DNA of 64,000 nt, taken from positions 372,001 through 436,000 of the forward strand of contig NZ_CP116808.1 in NCBI RefSeq assembly GCF_028464065.1, read 5' to 3'. Both the position numbers and the translations under genes were made by a program. Source of the stretch: Saprospira sp. CCB-QB6. Its GTDB lineage: Bacteria > Bacteroidota > Bacteroidia > Chitinophagales > Saprospiraceae. The stretch's first letter is position 1. Each line of letters opens with the position of its first letter. Positions 16,904 to 28,079 of the stretch are shown here, one piece after another. The notes beneath the pieces were generated by a model. It made no database searches, had not been told where the DNA came from, and saw only the letters and a program-made list of their open reading frames with translations.

Positions 16904-17046
16904 TGAACGCCTTTATTTGGATTACTAAATGCCACTCCCTCTTCCACAGAAAATTGATGCAATATCTTCCAGAGAGTAAAAAACTGCATATATCCTCTCT
17001 ATAGAACTGCAGCCTGAACAAAAAGGCTATTCGTACAGATGAACAG

Positions 17047-17438
17047 CTATTTCCCTTTTTCTAATAGAGGAAATATATATTTATTTTGCCCCCTATCAAA
17101 AAATGCTTCATAAGCAAGCATTTCTACTCCAAAATATTTAGCGGCCCAACTAGCCATAGCGAAAAAAAAACCTTCCTTTTGATAATCAGCATAATGAAAA
17201 TTAATTGACCTAATTTTTATCAGCTTAGACTCATTTATAAGGTTTTCAATATCTACACTTTTTACAAACCACTCTAAACCCAAAGTTAAATACTCACTAC
17301 CTCTTCATTAAGCTTCACATTTTCTAAATCCAATAATACGCTATCGTCATTTACAGGACTAGGATTCCTAACAATCGCTGCATCAATAGTTATTGAAATC
17401 CCCCAATCAGCTTTTAACAACCTAAATGTATGTACCAT
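17047..17438 (-). pseudogene. Small gene split by a frameshift
   Basis: From ATG 17438 a 50-codon frame (MVHTFRLLKADWG..) stops at 17286. A second frame (LGLEWFVKSVDIENL.., nominal TTG 17283) continues to 17047 for 78 codons. The joint reads GTAGTGAGTATTTAACTT. Restoring four bases in the GTGA/GTGAG tandem would give ..EEVVSEYLTLGLEW.. and one protein of about 135 residues. The composition (short acidic protein with DYQKEGFFFAMASW) recalls small immunity-like proteins, but I do not recognise the family. A sequencing error is the alternative. Confidence 0.45.
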
Positions 17439-17559
17439 TTTAATCAATTGTAGTCATCTGAAGACTAATGATGAACAATAATATTTCCTACCATCTCCTA
17501 ACAAAAGCGACTTAACTTCCTTTCAAAGAACGAGGGCTAAAGATGCTATTTTCCTTTTT

Positions 17560-17680
17560 TTTGGGGCCTGCCGCCTTTGGCGGCCGGGCCCTTTCGGGGC
17601 TCGCAAGCCTGCTCGGCCCTGCGGCGCTTTGCGCCTCGGTCTGGCCTGCGGCCACCCCTACAGGCCCCTAGGCCTGCGGC
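17560..17680 (-). repeat. GC-mosaic element 7 (minus orientation; left flank of hairpin island 2)
   Basis: GGGGCCTGCCGCCTTTGGCG, GGGCTCGCAAGCCTGCTCGG, palindrome GGCGCTTTGCGCC, TCGGTCTGGCC and CCTAGGCCTGCGG. It has the same word order as element 5, but different palindromes occupy the variable slots. Confidence 0.75.
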
Positions 17681-18022
17681 CCTGCTAGCTGTGGCTGCAG
17701 GTTGAAACCAGCAGCCATACAACAACCCCATTCTACATCTATAGTGCGGAGAGGATTAAAATCCTCTACCGCTTTGAACAAGGGTTATTTTTTTCTTCGG
17801 TAGTTTGATTTTGTTTTTTTCTCCCCCATAAATTTCATAGGAACCCTAGGACCAAGGCCCTAGGCTATCGAAAAAATCGTCATCCCCTCATTCGAGGGGA
17901 TTTTCTATTCCACTAGGCTCCATCAGCAAAGAAGGGCTAAAAATGTTTATTTATGGAGGGTTTCAACCCTCCATTGAACACAAAAATGCATTCGCTAATT
18001 GGCTGTAGGTTTCAACCTACAG
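17681..18022. repeat. Hairpin island, copy 2 (six hairpins; 342 bp)
   Basis: Direct repeat of 15728-16069 at a constant offset of 1953 bases. I find only four differences (copy 1 positions 15866, 15898, 15954 and 16042). The change at 15898 (G to A here) breaks one pair of the CCTAGGGCC hairpin. The other five stems are intact. The flanking GC-mosaic elements are clearly different from those of copy 1. Confidence 0.85.
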
Positions 18023-18029
18023 TCCATAG

Positions 18030-18246
18030 CCGAAGGCCAAACGGCCACAACAAGCCCTTTAGGGCGTCTTCGACGACCAAAGGGAGTAACCGATGTGCAG
18101 GGGTGACCGTAGGCCAGACCGACTTTTGAGCAAAGCGAAAAAGGACGGGCCGAGCAAGCCTGCGAGCCCCAAAACGACAACAAGGACTTTAGTCCGCAGT
18201 TCGACGACCAACGGGAGTAACCGCCCGCCAAAGGCGGGTGGCCCAT
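18030..18246 (+). repeat. GC-mosaic element 8 (plus orientation; right flank of hairpin island 2)
   Basis: Longer than other copies: GGCCAAACGGCC, AGCCCTTTAGGGC, GGCCAGACC, a CTTTTGAGCAAAGCGAAAAAGG module, GGGCCGAGCAAGCCTGCGAGC, then a GGACTTTAGTCC hairpin and CCCGCCAAAGGCGGGTGGCC. Two near-copies of CGACGACCAA.GGGAGTAACCG lie inside it. Confidence 0.7.
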
Positions 18247-18292
18247 AAAATGCTTTTATACTAAGTCAATCACTAACAAAAATTAAGGCTTT

Positions 18293-18820
18293 CTACAGCA
18301 ACTTAATCTCTCTAAGATCCGCTTCGCTTAAATCTAAAAGCAAGATGGCGCAGCAAGATGAATCAGAGTCTGTTCCAAGATAAATACTTTCACTTATTCG
18401 GTAATACTTAATTGGCCCCCTACTTTCTCCAATCGTTATAAGCATAGCCGTTTCGTTCATAAAAGCAGTCATCATCCCCAACCTATGATGTTCAAGGTCA
18501 TCGCCTATTTCTATCTCTAGAGAACAGCTATAAAACTCATCACTCAACTCTAAACGATTAAATTCACCATCCTCTAGTTTTTTTATTTTTTCATTATTTA
18601 ATGAGACGAGATCCATTCTAGACAGAGTTTTACTCCAAGAGTCAAAAGCGGATTGAATGAATACTCCACTATTTTCACTAAAAAAATCAATAAACATTGA
18701 AGCAGCCATAGTATTTTCTTTTAAACGAATCATAAAAGGAAGATAATAATAATAATAGTAATCCACCAGATATTCCAAGGGCTTATCAATAGGTTTAAAA
18801 TTTAATTTTATCATAGCCAA
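18293..18820 (-). CDS. Hypothetical protein
   Basis: The 175-residue product from ATG 18820 has no signal peptide. Unusual is a run of six tyrosines near residue 21 (DYYYYYYLP). The rest looks like a small soluble alpha/beta protein (LEIEIGDDLEHHRLGMMTAF, AILLLDLSEADLREIKLL). No family recognised. It follows the accessory cassette with hairpin islands and may belong to it. The codons are AT-rich compared with the 19098 gene. Confidence 0.6.
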   Translation of the reverse strand: MAMIKLNFKPIDKPLEYLVDYYYYYYLPFMIRLKENTMAASMFIDFFSENSGVFIQSAFDSWSKTLSRMDLVSLNNEKIKKLEDGEFNRLELSDEFYSCSLEIEIGDDLEHHRLGMMTAFMNETAMLITIGESRGPIKYYRISESIYLGTDSDSSCCAILLLDLSEADLREIKLL

Positions 18821-18891
18821 AATTGTACTGTTAAATATATCTAGCCCCTAACTAAAAATAGGCGCTAGCTGTTCCCCAATTTTCAAAAATA

Positions 18892-18915
18892 GGCCGATGG
18901 TAAAAACCATCGGCC
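18892..18915 (-). terminator. Rho-independent terminator of the 2334-residue protein gene
   Basis: GGCCGATGG (18892-18900) pairs with CCATCGGCC (18907-18915) around TAAAAA. On the minus strand it is followed by TATTTTTG. The stop codon, GC-mosaic element 9 and this stem come in that order. Confidence 0.7.
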
Positions 18916-18939
18916 CATAACTTTTGGATATATTGCTGC

Positions 18940-19093
18940 GCCTAGAAGGAGCGAAGCGACTGGCCTAGCGCTGTGAAGGGGTGGCCGCAGGCCAGACCGA
19001 GGCGCAAAGCGCCGCAGGGCCGAGCAGGCTTGCGAGCCCCGCAACATAGCGCCTGCCGACCTAGGCCAAAGGCCTAGCCGGCCGCGGGCCCCA
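18940..19093 (+). repeat. GC-mosaic element 9 (plus orientation)
   Basis: GGCCTAGCGCTGTGAAGGGG, GGCCGCAGGCCAGACC, palindrome GGCGCAAAGCGCC, GGGCCGAGCAGGCTTGCGAGC, CCTAGGCCAAAGGCCTAG and GGCCGCGGGCCCC. It ends four bases from the stop of the 2334-residue gene. Confidence 0.78.
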
Positions 19094-19097
19094 AAGC

Positions 19098-22000
19098 TTA
19101 ATAGTCCTTAAAAACAATCTTCTTTTGAAGAAGCCAATTTCCTATTTGCAGGCGCAAGATATAGGTTCCAGCCGAGGCGGTTTCAGGCATCATTAGCTGC
19201 TGCTCTTTTTGGCCCAAGGCCCAATTTCCAGTAGCTAGACATTGGCCAGATAGGCTATACAGTTGCCAGTTTCCCGCCTGAGCAGCGGGCTGTTCCAGAA
19301 CTAACTGAAAAGGCCCAATATTGGGGTTGGGAAAAAGCGATAACTGAGGAGCTTGAGCCGCTGTTAAAGCTGTTTCTTGGCCCAAATAAATAGAAATATC
19401 TCGGCTGCTGTAAACCTGATGAATAAAACTACTATCTGCAGTTTGCTCTTGTACAAAAGCAACCCATTGCAATTGTTGTGGCCGCCAATCAGGCGATAAG
19501 GGCTGGCTAAAATTATAGCTCAGTTGCTGCCCCAAAGATAGATTTCTAGGCAGATCTGTTCCCGCTGCATCCGGCAATAATTTGCGCACAAAAGCCTGCA
19601 GGGGCTGTCCATTATCATAAAAAAGAGAGTCCTCCACCAAGGCCACATAAAGCCGAAGGTTAGCCTCTTGCTGGGCCTGCAGAGCAGTAAGAGAAAGCGA
19701 TAGGCTTATTTCATTGGCCTGAATAAATGACTGCCCCTGAATATCCATGAGCGGATCGGCTAAGCGATCGCGCTCCACATCTATGGGCTGCAATTGCATG
19801 GCATAGGGGGCTGCCGTACTAAAGCGACGACCATTTAAGACCAATTTCCCCGCCTCCGATAAGCCATAAAATAACAGGCGAGCGGAAGGATCCGCCATAT
19901 TTTGAGCATGAAAAGGATCATAGCTGGGAAAAGCGGTATTGTACTGAATCAAAACCAGATCTTGCACCAAAGGCGGACGATAAACCATTTGATTGAGATG
20001 CGTATAAGCCGCCCCCAAATCAGCCTGCCCCAAATTGGAAAAGTACTCTAGCAAAACCTTTTTGCGGCGATTGCCCAGAAATATATTGTCAAAGGCAAAG
20101 CCTTCATAGGCTGTGGGGCTAACGCCCAAGGCCCCAAAGGCAATCCGAAAGCGAAAAGACTGCTGCCTAAAACTATCTAAGGCATAGCGGGCCGTTTGCC
20201 AGCCTGCGCCTGAGCCCGACCAGCCTCTGGGGGCCAATTGTTGTACTCCAGGACGGCCTGCAATAATGTCCTCATTGTACCAGTTTAGCCCCTGCCCTAG
20301 CTCACCCAAAGGTCGCCAAATTGCTAGTTGGGGATCATAGAACTCAATGACCGTCCCATCATTTCCAGGATCAGTATCATCAAAAATATCGAGGCTGATC
20401 ATAGGGCGGTCCAAAAGGCTTAAATCAAAGCATGGGCTATAGACCCAAGCACTTTGATTGGCGGGGTAAGCGCCAGACAAACGACTGGCCCAAACTGATA
20501 AATGAGCGCTATCTTGTAGACTGTTGATTCGCTGCCCTTGGGCCATTCCCCACTCCCATAAACTATCGGGATAACCCGCTTGGCTTTCAGCTAACCATTG
20601 TCCATCATCCTGATTGAAATCTTCTTCATAAGGGAATTGCGCAGTAGGCTGTACATTGGGCGATAGCTGTATTAAAATGCTGTCTTTGGTCAAACAAACG
20701 CCCTGATTTTCGACCGTTAAGCTCACCCAATAGCTGCCCGCTTGGGCAAATTGATGCGAAAAGCTGTCTAGCTGAAAAGGAGCAGAGAAAGAGGCTGCAA
20801 TAGGCGTTCCTCCAGCTATCTGCCAATAAGCTTGGGTTATGCTATCAAAAACCTGATTTTGAAAGAGCCCCGCAAGGCCCAAAGAAGAGCTATTCCAAAA
20901 CAGATAAGCATCATTTAGGCAGCCTCCAGCCGCATCCAGTGCTAATTCTGGCTGGCTAAACACCCTCAGCGTATCCCAGTAAATTCCTTGACAGCCTTGG
21001 CTATCCGTATATTCATAGTGAATAGGATGTTCTCCTAAACCTGCATTATCTGCCCAAAAGATCGATTGGCCAAATGCGACCCCATTTCCAGAAAAATGCC
21101 CCCCAAAAGGCTGGGGGAATAAGGTTAAACTATCATTTTGGCCTAAACAAAAGGCATCTACGTTCTGGCCCAAACTAAAACTGACCAAAGGATTGGGAAA
21201 AACAGTGATTAACTGGCTATCACTAGCCTCACAACTACCATTGCCCACTAAATAAACTAGTGTATCTTGGCGACTTTGCGATAAAGGCTGTTGAGGATAA
21301 AATGAATTTGGATGATACTCATTTTGGAGCAGAGTATCTCCATTAAGCATAAAGATACCGCCAGCGGGACTAGCCGAAAGAATTTGGCGAGGAGCCGATT
21401 CACAAAACTGGCTATCCAACACAAAACTTGGTGCAGGGCTAGGTAAAACCTGGACTAACTGGCTCACAGAATCTACACAACCAAAAATATTCGTAGCCGT
21501 GAATTGGAGTTCATGTAGTCCTGGGCCCGCTAAAGCTGGCTCAAAATGATAAATAGTATCAATGATATAAATATTCACCGTTTGACCATTCACAGTCATG
21601 GTATCTATAATCTGGATATACTCTGGCCGTAAGCCCGCTCCAGCATAGGATGAATCGAATAGCAAGCTGTGATTTTGAATATCTCCAATAATCCGTTGAG
21701 AAGGACTACTCACACAAAAACTACTATTGGCTATGGGCTGCAATAAAGTAGGTCTAGGTTTGGGACGGACCTGTACTTGAAATTGCGCCAAATCGCTACA
21801 AATCAGGCTATCTTGAGCAGTAGGGAATAAATGTAATTCCTCTACTAAATAACTAATTGTATGATTACCTGCAGCAGCTCTACTTGGAATAAAGACATTA
21901 CTATTTTGCAGAACCCCCGGACCAGAAAACTTTCCTGAAACAGCATTTCCCTGCATATAAATGCTATCTTCTTGCTCGCAATAGCTGCTGTCTAAGCCCT

Positions 22001-25000
22001 GTATTTGGGCTTGAGGCTGAGCAAAAACAGTAGTAAATACGGTATCACTATTTGTGCAGCCATTAGCGTCGGTATAAGTATAGGCCAAAAAATAAGGCTG
22101 AGCGGCTAAGGCCGTAGGGCTTAAACTAGCCTCTGCCTGCAGCGCGGAGCGAATTTGGAAACTGTTAGTTGGAAAATTATGTGCATAATGTGCTTGGCTA
22201 CCAATACTTCCTGCAGGAAAAGCTCGAATGTCCAAATCTGTCCCTTGATTACAAATTGCAGTAGGTAAACCTGTAATGTTGATTGTGGGCAAATCATTTA
22301 GCCAATAAGTTTGGCTACTGCTATTGCGACAACCATTGCTATCCTGCACAAAAAATTGAATTTGTTGCAAACCAAAACCTAGTTGTTGAGCGGCTAAAGC
22401 TGGCGAAAACAAGCCCAAACTACTATCCTGTATCCCTGCCCCTTGAAAATATGCGGCAGCAAATTGTTGTGTTTGGATAGAATTAGCCAAACTGTCTATT
22501 TCTGCATCTACACAATAGGCCGTAGCTAGATTAAACTGTGCTTGAGGTAAGGGATTTATTAGTGTTTGAAGCTGACTTTGAGCCTGACAGCCCCGACTAT
22601 CCACAAATTGGTAACTAATCGTAATAGGCTGTAAAATACCCGCCATATTTGCTGCCTGTTGGGCAGAAAAACTAAATTGGCCATTCAAAAAGCTCACACC
22701 AGCTCCACTAAATGTAGCTTGCTCATTTGGCCCTGCTTGGGGCTGCCCTTGCAAGCTAAAAGAGGGTTCAGTCAAACAATACTGACTATCAAGTCGTAAA
22801 ATTCGAGGCCGAGGAATAGTATCAATTTGGACCAGCTGCATAGTTTCTCGCTGACATCCATACTGATTTGTTCGACGATAATAGACTGTATCTTGAGCGG
22901 ATAAAGCCAATTGCGGAGTGTACACATTATTGATCACTGCAGAACCTGAAAATTGGCCTTGCCCCATAAGCCCTGAACGATCGCCTCCCTGTAATAAAAA
23001 AGCCGAGGCATTAGCGCAATAGGCTGGAGCTAAATTCAATATTTCAGGACTAGGCAAGGGATAAATAGAGAGGTCCAAACTATCTGTAGCAGTACAACCC
23101 AAACTATCACTATAGTTATACCAAAGCAGCACCCCGCCCGAGGCCGCCGCACTATCTAGTAAATAAGCTTGATTGGGATGAAATATGCTATCCCCTAAAA
23201 TAGTAGGACCAAAATACTGCCCTCCAGCAGGCTGCCCCACTAAAACAACCGCAGTATCATTAGCACAAAAGTCCTGTTGGCTCGCCAAAGTCTGCAAACT
23301 AACCGCAGGCGATGCCTGTACCCGAAAAGTTTTATCTAAACGATGCTCACAAGCTGCCAAATCTGTAAAAATATAGCTAATCGTATGTGCTCCAGTGTCT
23401 GCTAAAACAGGCGAAAAAGTATTGGCCAAAGGTGCTTGCTGACCATTATTCAAATAGCCCATACCCGCCCCAACAAACTGAGCAGATAAGCCCATATTGG
23501 CCGTAGGATAAGCATTTAAATAAACTTCTTGGCTGTTTTCACAATAGATGCTATTGGCCTGTGGTCCTATAAAATCCAAAACCAAAGGTGCAATGACTTT
23601 AAAGGTGTCTTCCTGTAAACCAGATTGACATCCATAATACTTATTATACTCATAACGAACAATATACTCTCTATCTACCGTATCCTGAAAATATGGATCG
23701 CCTTCAATATCAATAATGTCATCTACTAAGGTTAAAGTATTATTAGTCCCTAACTGACGAATACTAATTGTCGAGTAGCCCGTTTCATAAGCAGGCTGCA
23801 CCGCCAAAGGAAATAGCTGCTGATTATAACAATAAGTAGGTGCTAATAAACTATCCACAATTCCAATACTGGCCACATCAACAAATTCTATGCGCTGTAT
23901 AGCCGCAAAATAACTACTATCATAAGTTGCCGCTCGACTAGTATCTAGAGCCGTTCCCGCCTCATTAAAATATTGACGTTCCTCTATGCTCCTAAACAAC
24001 ATGGCCACATAACAAGAACTATCATTAGCTGATGCCAAAAAGTTATTTATAGCCCCCATATTCAAATAAAAATCTTCAGGCTGTCCATTATAAGCATTGG
24101 GGGCCGATATAGCCGCAGCAATAGGCTGCGCCCCAGACAATAAATCATTCAAACTAAATACTCCTTGGTCCGCATAAGCCTGAACACTTACTAACTCATT
24201 TCTTTTTCGACGACGTAGAAGACTAGGCACATCCTGACAATTATATAGAATCCGACTTCTTTGACTAAGCACCGTCGTATTCATCTGCACACACTGTCTT
24301 CTAGAAATTGTATCTATGGTCCAATTGGAATAAGAAAATAAACTATCCCGATGAAAAACTACGGTATCGGCCCCAGTACAAATAACCGTCGGCAAATCAG
24401 GAATACTGGCCGCAGGCTGAATGAACAAATTCAACTCTATTTCACTAGAACAACCCGCAGCTTCCAATGATAAATCTACTGGATATTCGCCGCTGCCCGA
24501 TAAATGAACCAAAAAGGAATCCGCTTGAGCAAAAGATTGTACATAAGTTCCTGAAAAACTTGTATCCAAATCCGTAAAATATGCAGTTTGCGGGCTCGGA
24601 CGAAGATCCCGCAATATATCTCCCAACTCAATGTTCTCCCCAACTAGTTGAGGAGGCAAAAATGCCGAATTTAATCGATTATCTATAAGGGGATATTCTG
24701 CAGATAAATGAATGCTATCCGAACAAAATCCCTGATTGCTATAAGTAGGCAAATAGCTATAGGTCAACCGAATACTGGCTTGCCCATAATTCAAAGCAGG
24801 ATTGGCAAAAATAAACTGATCCGCCTTTAAGGTATCTCCATCAACTAAGGCAGAATTTGGCTGCCAACTCCCTGCTCTGCCGCCCAAAGTATCCAGCTGT
24901 TCCGCCGAAAAAACACCTCCCGCTGGTTGCGCATAAATTAACAAATGATCGTTTGCGCAAATGGGCGTTTTTAAGGGACTAAATGCCAACTCAATATCTG

Positions 25001-26102
25001 GCATCAAAATAGGCTGGGCCTCTAATAAACGCTGCCCACTACTATCTAATAAATAAACACTGGCCGAACGCCAGTTTTGCCCCGCCTTAGTACGAATAAA
25101 TTGGGCCTGTAAATGCAGACTATCCAAATCAATTAACAAGGAATCCCCATTGAGTTGCTGCAATAAAACATGAGCTGGAACTGCCCTCAAATTGGTCCAA
25201 TAAAAATATATACTATCCCCCACACAGGCTTCTCCTACTGCCGCCCCAATTTCTAAATTTTGCCAAGCGAAACTGGGAGCGGGTTCAATATTCAGCAGGC
25301 TGTCGTATTCATAGCGGCAGCCTGCTTTTTCTATGCAGAGCCGCAGGCTATCTTGGCCGGCCCATTGCGGATAATAATAGCGCTGATGTAGTAGGCCCAA
25401 GGGCTGTTGTCCCAGGCGCAATTGGCTTTGCCAGCCCGTATCCAACAAGCTATAAAGCTGGGGCGTATACAGAGAGTCATCGCCTAGCGCATAGGGTCGA
25501 GGCAGTTGCCAGCCCCCAAAGGGCGAGCGGTAATTGGGCAAAAACTGCCCAATAGAATCGCGGCCCCCACAGCTTTCCCAAGAGAGGCCAAAATAGAGCT
25601 GGCTGCTATCGCTGGCCCAAGTCAGCAAAATGCTATCTCGATGATGGCCGGGCCCATTGGCCGACAATAGCCGCTGCTCCAAGAGCTGGCCCGCCTCATA
25701 AATTTGGAGTCGAAGATCGGGCAGACTGTCCGACAAAAAATAGCGATAATGAAAATATTGAGGGGCCAGCGCCCGCGCATCCTGCTGGCAAAATGCGCCA
25801 ACTTCCAACTGCCTAGGCGGCTGCAAAATGGGCAAAAGCTCAAAAAATAAGGGCTGCCCCAAACTATCTATGTAAATATATTGGCCCAGCTGCCGCAAAA
25901 CCAAGCGATCAGTCGGTCCAGTAGGCAACAAAAACTGCCCGCTCTGCTGCCCGTACAAGCTCCCGCCCTCCAAAGCAAAATATATACTGTCTTGACAAAG
26001 CCGATGGCGGCCCCCATTGGCCGCCATGCTGTTGGGCGTCCAAACTTGCCCCCAAAGTCCCAAGGGCAAAAACAAAAGTAAATAGAGTAAATAATTGCGC
26101 AT
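19098..26102 (-). CDS. Giant T9SS-secreted surface protein (2334 residues)
   Basis: Signal peptide [19 protein letters not shown]. The body is a long series of beta-sandwich units of about 70-100 residues, each with a Cys pair ([47 protein letters not shown]). They are separated by short extended parts and resemble Ig/PKD-like repeats of gliding-bacteria adhesins. Around 1830-2000 is a jelly-roll-like domain ([34 protein letters not shown]). The last 80 residues are a type A T9SS sorting domain: [49 protein letters not shown]. It should be exported by T9SS and cell-surface attached. The ligand is unknown. Confidence 0.88.
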   Translation of the reverse strand: MRNYLLYLLLFLPLGLWGQVWTPNSMAANGGRHRLCQDSIYFALEGGSLYGQQSGQFLLPTGPTDRLVLRQLGQYIYIDSLGQPLFFELLPILQPPRQLEVGAFCQQDARALAPQYFHYRYFLSDSLPDLRLQIYEAGQLLEQRLLSANGPGHHRDSILLTWASDSSQLYFGLSWESCGGRDSIGQFLPNYRSPFGGWQLPRPYALGDDSLYTPQLYSLLDTGWQSQLRLGQQPLGLLHQRYYYPQWAGQDSLRLCIEKAGCRYEYDSLLNIEPAPSFAWQNLEIGAAVGEACVGDSIYFYWTNLRAVPAHVLLQQLNGDSLLIDLDSLHLQAQFIRTKAGQNWRSASVYLLDSSGQRLLEAQPILMPDIELAFSPLKTPICANDHLLIYAQPAGGVFSAEQLDTLGGRAGSWQPNSALVDGDTLKADQFIFANPALNYGQASIRLTYSYLPTYSNQGFCSDSIHLSAEYPLIDNRLNSAFLPPQLVGENIELGDILRDLRPSPQTAYFTDLDTSFSGTYVQSFAQADSFLVHLSGSGEYPVDLSLEAAGCSSEIELNLFIQPAASIPDLPTVICTGADTVVFHRDSLFSYSNWTIDTISRRQCVQMNTTVLSQRSRILYNCQDVPSLLRRRKRNELVSVQAYADQGVFSLNDLLSGAQPIAAAISAPNAYNGQPEDFYLNMGAINNFLASANDSSCYVAMLFRSIEERQYFNEAGTALDTSRAATYDSSYFAAIQRIEFVDVASIGIVDSLLAPTYCYNQQLFPLAVQPAYETGYSTISIRQLGTNNTLTLVDDIIDIEGDPYFQDTVDREYIVRYEYNKYYGCQSGLQEDTFKVIAPLVLDFIGPQANSIYCENSQEVYLNAYPTANMGLSAQFVGAGMGYLNNGQQAPLANTFSPVLADTGAHTISYIFTDLAACEHRLDKTFRVQASPAVSLQTLASQQDFCANDTAVVLVGQPAGGQYFGPTILGDSIFHPNQAYLLDSAAASGGVLLWYNYSDSLGCTATDSLDLSIYPLPSPEILNLAPAYCANASAFLLQGGDRSGLMGQGQFSGSAVINNVYTPQLALSAQDTVYYRRTNQYGCQRETMQLVQIDTIPRPRILRLDSQYCLTEPSFSLQGQPQAGPNEQATFSGAGVSFLNGQFSFSAQQAANMAGILQPITISYQFVDSRGCQAQSQLQTLINPLPQAQFNLATAYCVDAEIDSLANSIQTQQFAAAYFQGAGIQDSSLGLFSPALAAQQLGFGLQQIQFFVQDSNGCRNSSSQTYWLNDLPTINITGLPTAICNQGTDLDIRAFPAGSIGSQAHYAHNFPTNSFQIRSALQAEASLSPTALAAQPYFLAYTYTDANGCTNSDTVFTTVFAQPQAQIQGLDSSYCEQEDSIYMQGNAVSGKFSGPGVLQNSNVFIPSRAAAGNHTISYLVEELHLFPTAQDSLICSDLAQFQVQVRPKPRPTLLQPIANSSFCVSSPSQRIIGDIQNHSLLFDSSYAGAGLRPEYIQIIDTMTVNGQTVNIYIIDTIYHFEPALAGPGLHELQFTATNIFGCVDSVSQLVQVLPSPAPSFVLDSQFCESAPRQILSASPAGGIFMLNGDTLLQNEYHPNSFYPQQPLSQSRQDTLVYLVGNGSCEASDSQLITVFPNPLVSFSLGQNVDAFCLGQNDSLTLFPQPFGGHFSGNGVAFGQSIFWADNAGLGEHPIHYEYTDSQGCQGIYWDTLRVFSQPELALDAAGGCLNDAYLFWNSSSLGLAGLFQNQVFDSITQAYWQIAGGTPIAASFSAPFQLDSFSHQFAQAGSYWVSLTVENQGVCLTKDSILIQLSPNVQPTAQFPYEEDFNQDDGQWLAESQAGYPDSLWEWGMAQGQRINSLQDSAHLSVWASRLSGAYPANQSAWVYSPCFDLSLLDRPMISLDIFDDTDPGNDGTVIEFYDPQLAIWRPLGELGQGLNWYNEDIIAGRPGVQQLAPRGWSGSGAGWQTARYALDSFRQQSFRFRIAFGALGVSPTAYEGFAFDNIFLGNRRKKVLLEYFSNLGQADLGAAYTHLNQMVYRPPLVQDLVLIQYNTAFPSYDPFHAQNMADPSARLLFYGLSEAGKLVLNGRRFSTAAPYAMQLQPIDVERDRLADPLMDIQGQSFIQANEISLSLSLTALQAQQEANLRLYVALVEDSLFYDNGQPLQAFVRKLLPDAAGTDLPRNLSLGQQLSYNFSQPLSPDWRPQQLQWVAFVQEQTADSSFIHQVYSSRDISIYLGQETALTAAQAPQLSLFPNPNIGPFQLVLEQPAAQAGNWQLYSLSGQCLATGNWALGQKEQQLMMPETASAGTYILRLQIGNWLLQKKIVFKDY

Positions 26103-26190
26103 AAACTGAGGTTTTAACTTAATGATATACCTAATTTAAGTAACTCCATTTATTAACGCAAGTATTTTGTATTTTTTATAGTTATTTTTT

Positions 26191-26330
26191 GGGCCTCCGC
26201 AGCAAGCTGCGGCGCTACGCTTCAGGGCTCGCAGGTCTGCTCGGCCCTGCGGCCTAACGGCCTTGGTCTGCGGCTTCGCCGCCCCCTTTCGCATCGCTAG
26301 GCCGCTCAGCAGCGGTTGTTTAGTTTGGGC
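26191..26330 (-). repeat. GC-mosaic element 10 (minus orientation; pair with element 11)
   Basis: GGGCCTCCGCAGCAAGCTGC, GGGCTCGCAGGTCTGCTCGG, GGCCTAACGGCC, TGGTCTGCGGCTTCGCCGCC, GCATCGCTAGGCC. Lies in the divergent spacer between the giant gene and the permease gene. About 110 bases of plain sequence separate it from element 11. Confidence 0.75.
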
Positions 26331-26440
26331 TTGTGGCTGCGGCCGCTGAGCTTTTTGGTCCTTAGGGTCCTGCACTTGGTCGTTATTTAGGGTTTAGGCT
26401 TTGAACTTCCTTAAAAATTGCGTTTTTTTAGTCGCGTCTA

Positions 26441-26606
26441 GCAGGCGGCGAAGCCGCCGCAAAGGAGCGAAGCGACGCGGCTGAGGGATGGAAAAGGGTG
26501 GCCGAAGGCCAGACCGAGCTTTTTGAGCAAAGCGAAAAAAGCGAAGGGCCGAGCGAATAGCGAGCCCTGACACAGCCCGACCCGCCCAAAGGCGGGGCAG
26601 CCCCTA
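26441..26606 (+). repeat. GC-mosaic element 11 (plus orientation)
   Basis: GCAGGCGGCGAAGCCGCCGC, GGCCGAAGGCCAGACC, a GAGCTTTTTGAGCAAAGCG module, GGGCCGAGCGAATAGCGAGC, then CCCGCCCAAAGGCGGGGCAG and CCCCTAAAAA. It ends 34 bases before the permease ATG. Confidence 0.75.
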
Positions 26607-26639
26607 AAAAACAACATTAGCAACCGTCTACTTTAGTTT

Positions 26640-28079
26640 ATGAATGTATTTAAGATTTCTTGGAAGAGTTTATTAAGCCGCCCCTTAAATTCTGGTTTGA
26701 GCTTGGTTTTGGTCGCCTTGGGAGTGGGGCTAAGCAGTTTGCTCTTGCTGCTCAATCAGCAGATGGAAGAGCGGCTTTATAAGAATATTGAGGGCATCAA
26801 TATGGTGGTTGGGGCCAAAGGGAGCCCGCTACAAATGATTTTGTCTTCGGTTTATCATATTGATGTGCCCACGGGAAATATCCCTTTGGCTAAGGTGCGT
26901 TGGATGAAAAAAAACCCCTTTATTGAAGCGGCGATTCCCTTGGCCCTAGGCGATAGTTATGAAGGTTTTCGGATTGTGGGTACAGATGAACAATTGGGCC
27001 AACATTATGGGGCTGAATTGGCAGAAGGAAAGCTATTTAGTCAGGATTTGGAGGTGACCTTAGGCGCCAAAGTGGCCCAAAAACTAGGACTCAAAATTGG
27101 CGATACCTTTTTTGGGGCGCATGGTCTAGAAAGCGAGAGTATGCATGTGCATGAAGAATATGCTTATACCGTAGTGGGGATTTTCAAGGCCAATCAAACC
27201 GTTTTGGACCAGCTCATTTTGACCAATGTGGCCTCCGTTTGGCGGGTGCACGAAAGTCATGATCATGAGCATGAAGAAGGAGAAGAGCAGGATCATGAAG
27301 GGCATGATCATGGTGAAGCAGAGCACAATCATGAGGAGCATGAGCACAGCCATGAAGGGCATGATCATGGTGAAGCAGAGCACAGCCATGAAGGACATGA
27401 GCATGGCGAGGCAGAGCACAATCATGAGGAGCATGAGCACAGCCATGAAGGGCATGAGCATGGCCATGAACATACAGCAGAACTAGCGCCTATATCGGAA
27501 GAAGGCAAAGAGATTACGGCCGTATTGATTCGCTACGCCAAAGATTCGGAGGGAAAAACCTCGGCCATGGCCTCTACTATGTTGCCTAAAATTATTGATG
27601 AAACAGAGGGTTTAGAAGAGCTAGGTTATGCCGTTCCGGCCTTTGAGTTGCGTCGCTTGATGGACAATATGGGCATGGGGGCGCAGCTGCTTTACTATTT
27701 GGCGGCCATCATCATTATTATTTCGGCCTTGAGTATGTTTATTTCCTTGTACAACTCGATCAAGGAGCGCAAATATGAATTGGCCTTAATGCGCAGCATG
27801 GGGGCTTCGGCTTTTCAGTTGTTAGTTATGCTTTTGTTAGAGGGCATTTTAGTAGCGCTTTTTGGGGGTCTTCTAGGGCTGTTGATTAGTCATTTAGGTA
27901 TGGGCATATTGGCGGGTTATATAGAAGAAACCTACCGTTATAGTGTAGATGCTTGGCGCATATTGGCGGGAGAAACTTGGCTATTCTTTGGTGTTTTAGG
28001 CTTGGGGATTTTGGCGAGTATAATTCCGGCCATACAAGCTTACAGTCAAGATATTTCAGAGACCTTATCAGAGAACTAG
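26640..28079 (+). CDS. FtsX/MacB-type ABC permease with histidine-rich periplasmic loop
   Basis: The 479-residue membrane protein has an N-terminal helix (about 18-38), a MacB-like periplasmic core (about 40-330) and the FtsX domain with three helices (about 345-370, 390-415, 440-470). FtsX motifs are KERKYELALMRSMGAS and PAIQAYSQDISETL. Residues 204-279 are a low-complexity run of His, Glu, Gly and Asp (HDHGEAEHSHEGHEH type, about 25 His) inserted in the periplasmic core. I infer metal (zinc, copper or nickel) binding. The DNA for it is internally repetitive (27249-27475), so length variation is likely. No ABC ATPase gene is adjacent. Confidence 0.8.
   Translation: MNVFKISWKSLLSRPLNSGLSLVLVALGVGLSSLLLLLNQQMEERLYKNIEGINMVVGAKGSPLQMILSSVYHIDVPTGNIPLAKVRWMKKNPFIEAAIPLALGDSYEGFRIVGTDEQLGQHYGAELAEGKLFSQDLEVTLGAKVAQKLGLKIGDTFFGAHGLESESMHVHEEYAYTVVGIFKANQTVLDQLILTNVASVWRVHESHDHEHEEGEEQDHEGHDHGEAEHNHEEHEHSHEGHDHGEAEHSHEGHEHGEAEHNHEEHEHSHEGHEHGHEHTAELAPISEEGKEITAVLIRYAKDSEGKTSAMASTMLPKIIDETEGLEELGYAVPAFELRRLMDNMGMGAQLLYYLAAIIIIISALSMFISLYNSIKERKYELALMRSMGASAFQLLVMLLLEGILVALFGGLLGLLISHLGMGILAGYIEETYRYSVDAWRILAGETWLFFGVLGLGILASIIPAIQAYSQDISETLSEN

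Noticed and set aside
27126-27473. Met-rich open frame opposite the His-rich loop
   Set aside because: Shadow of the repetitive His codons (CAT/ATG) on the other strand.
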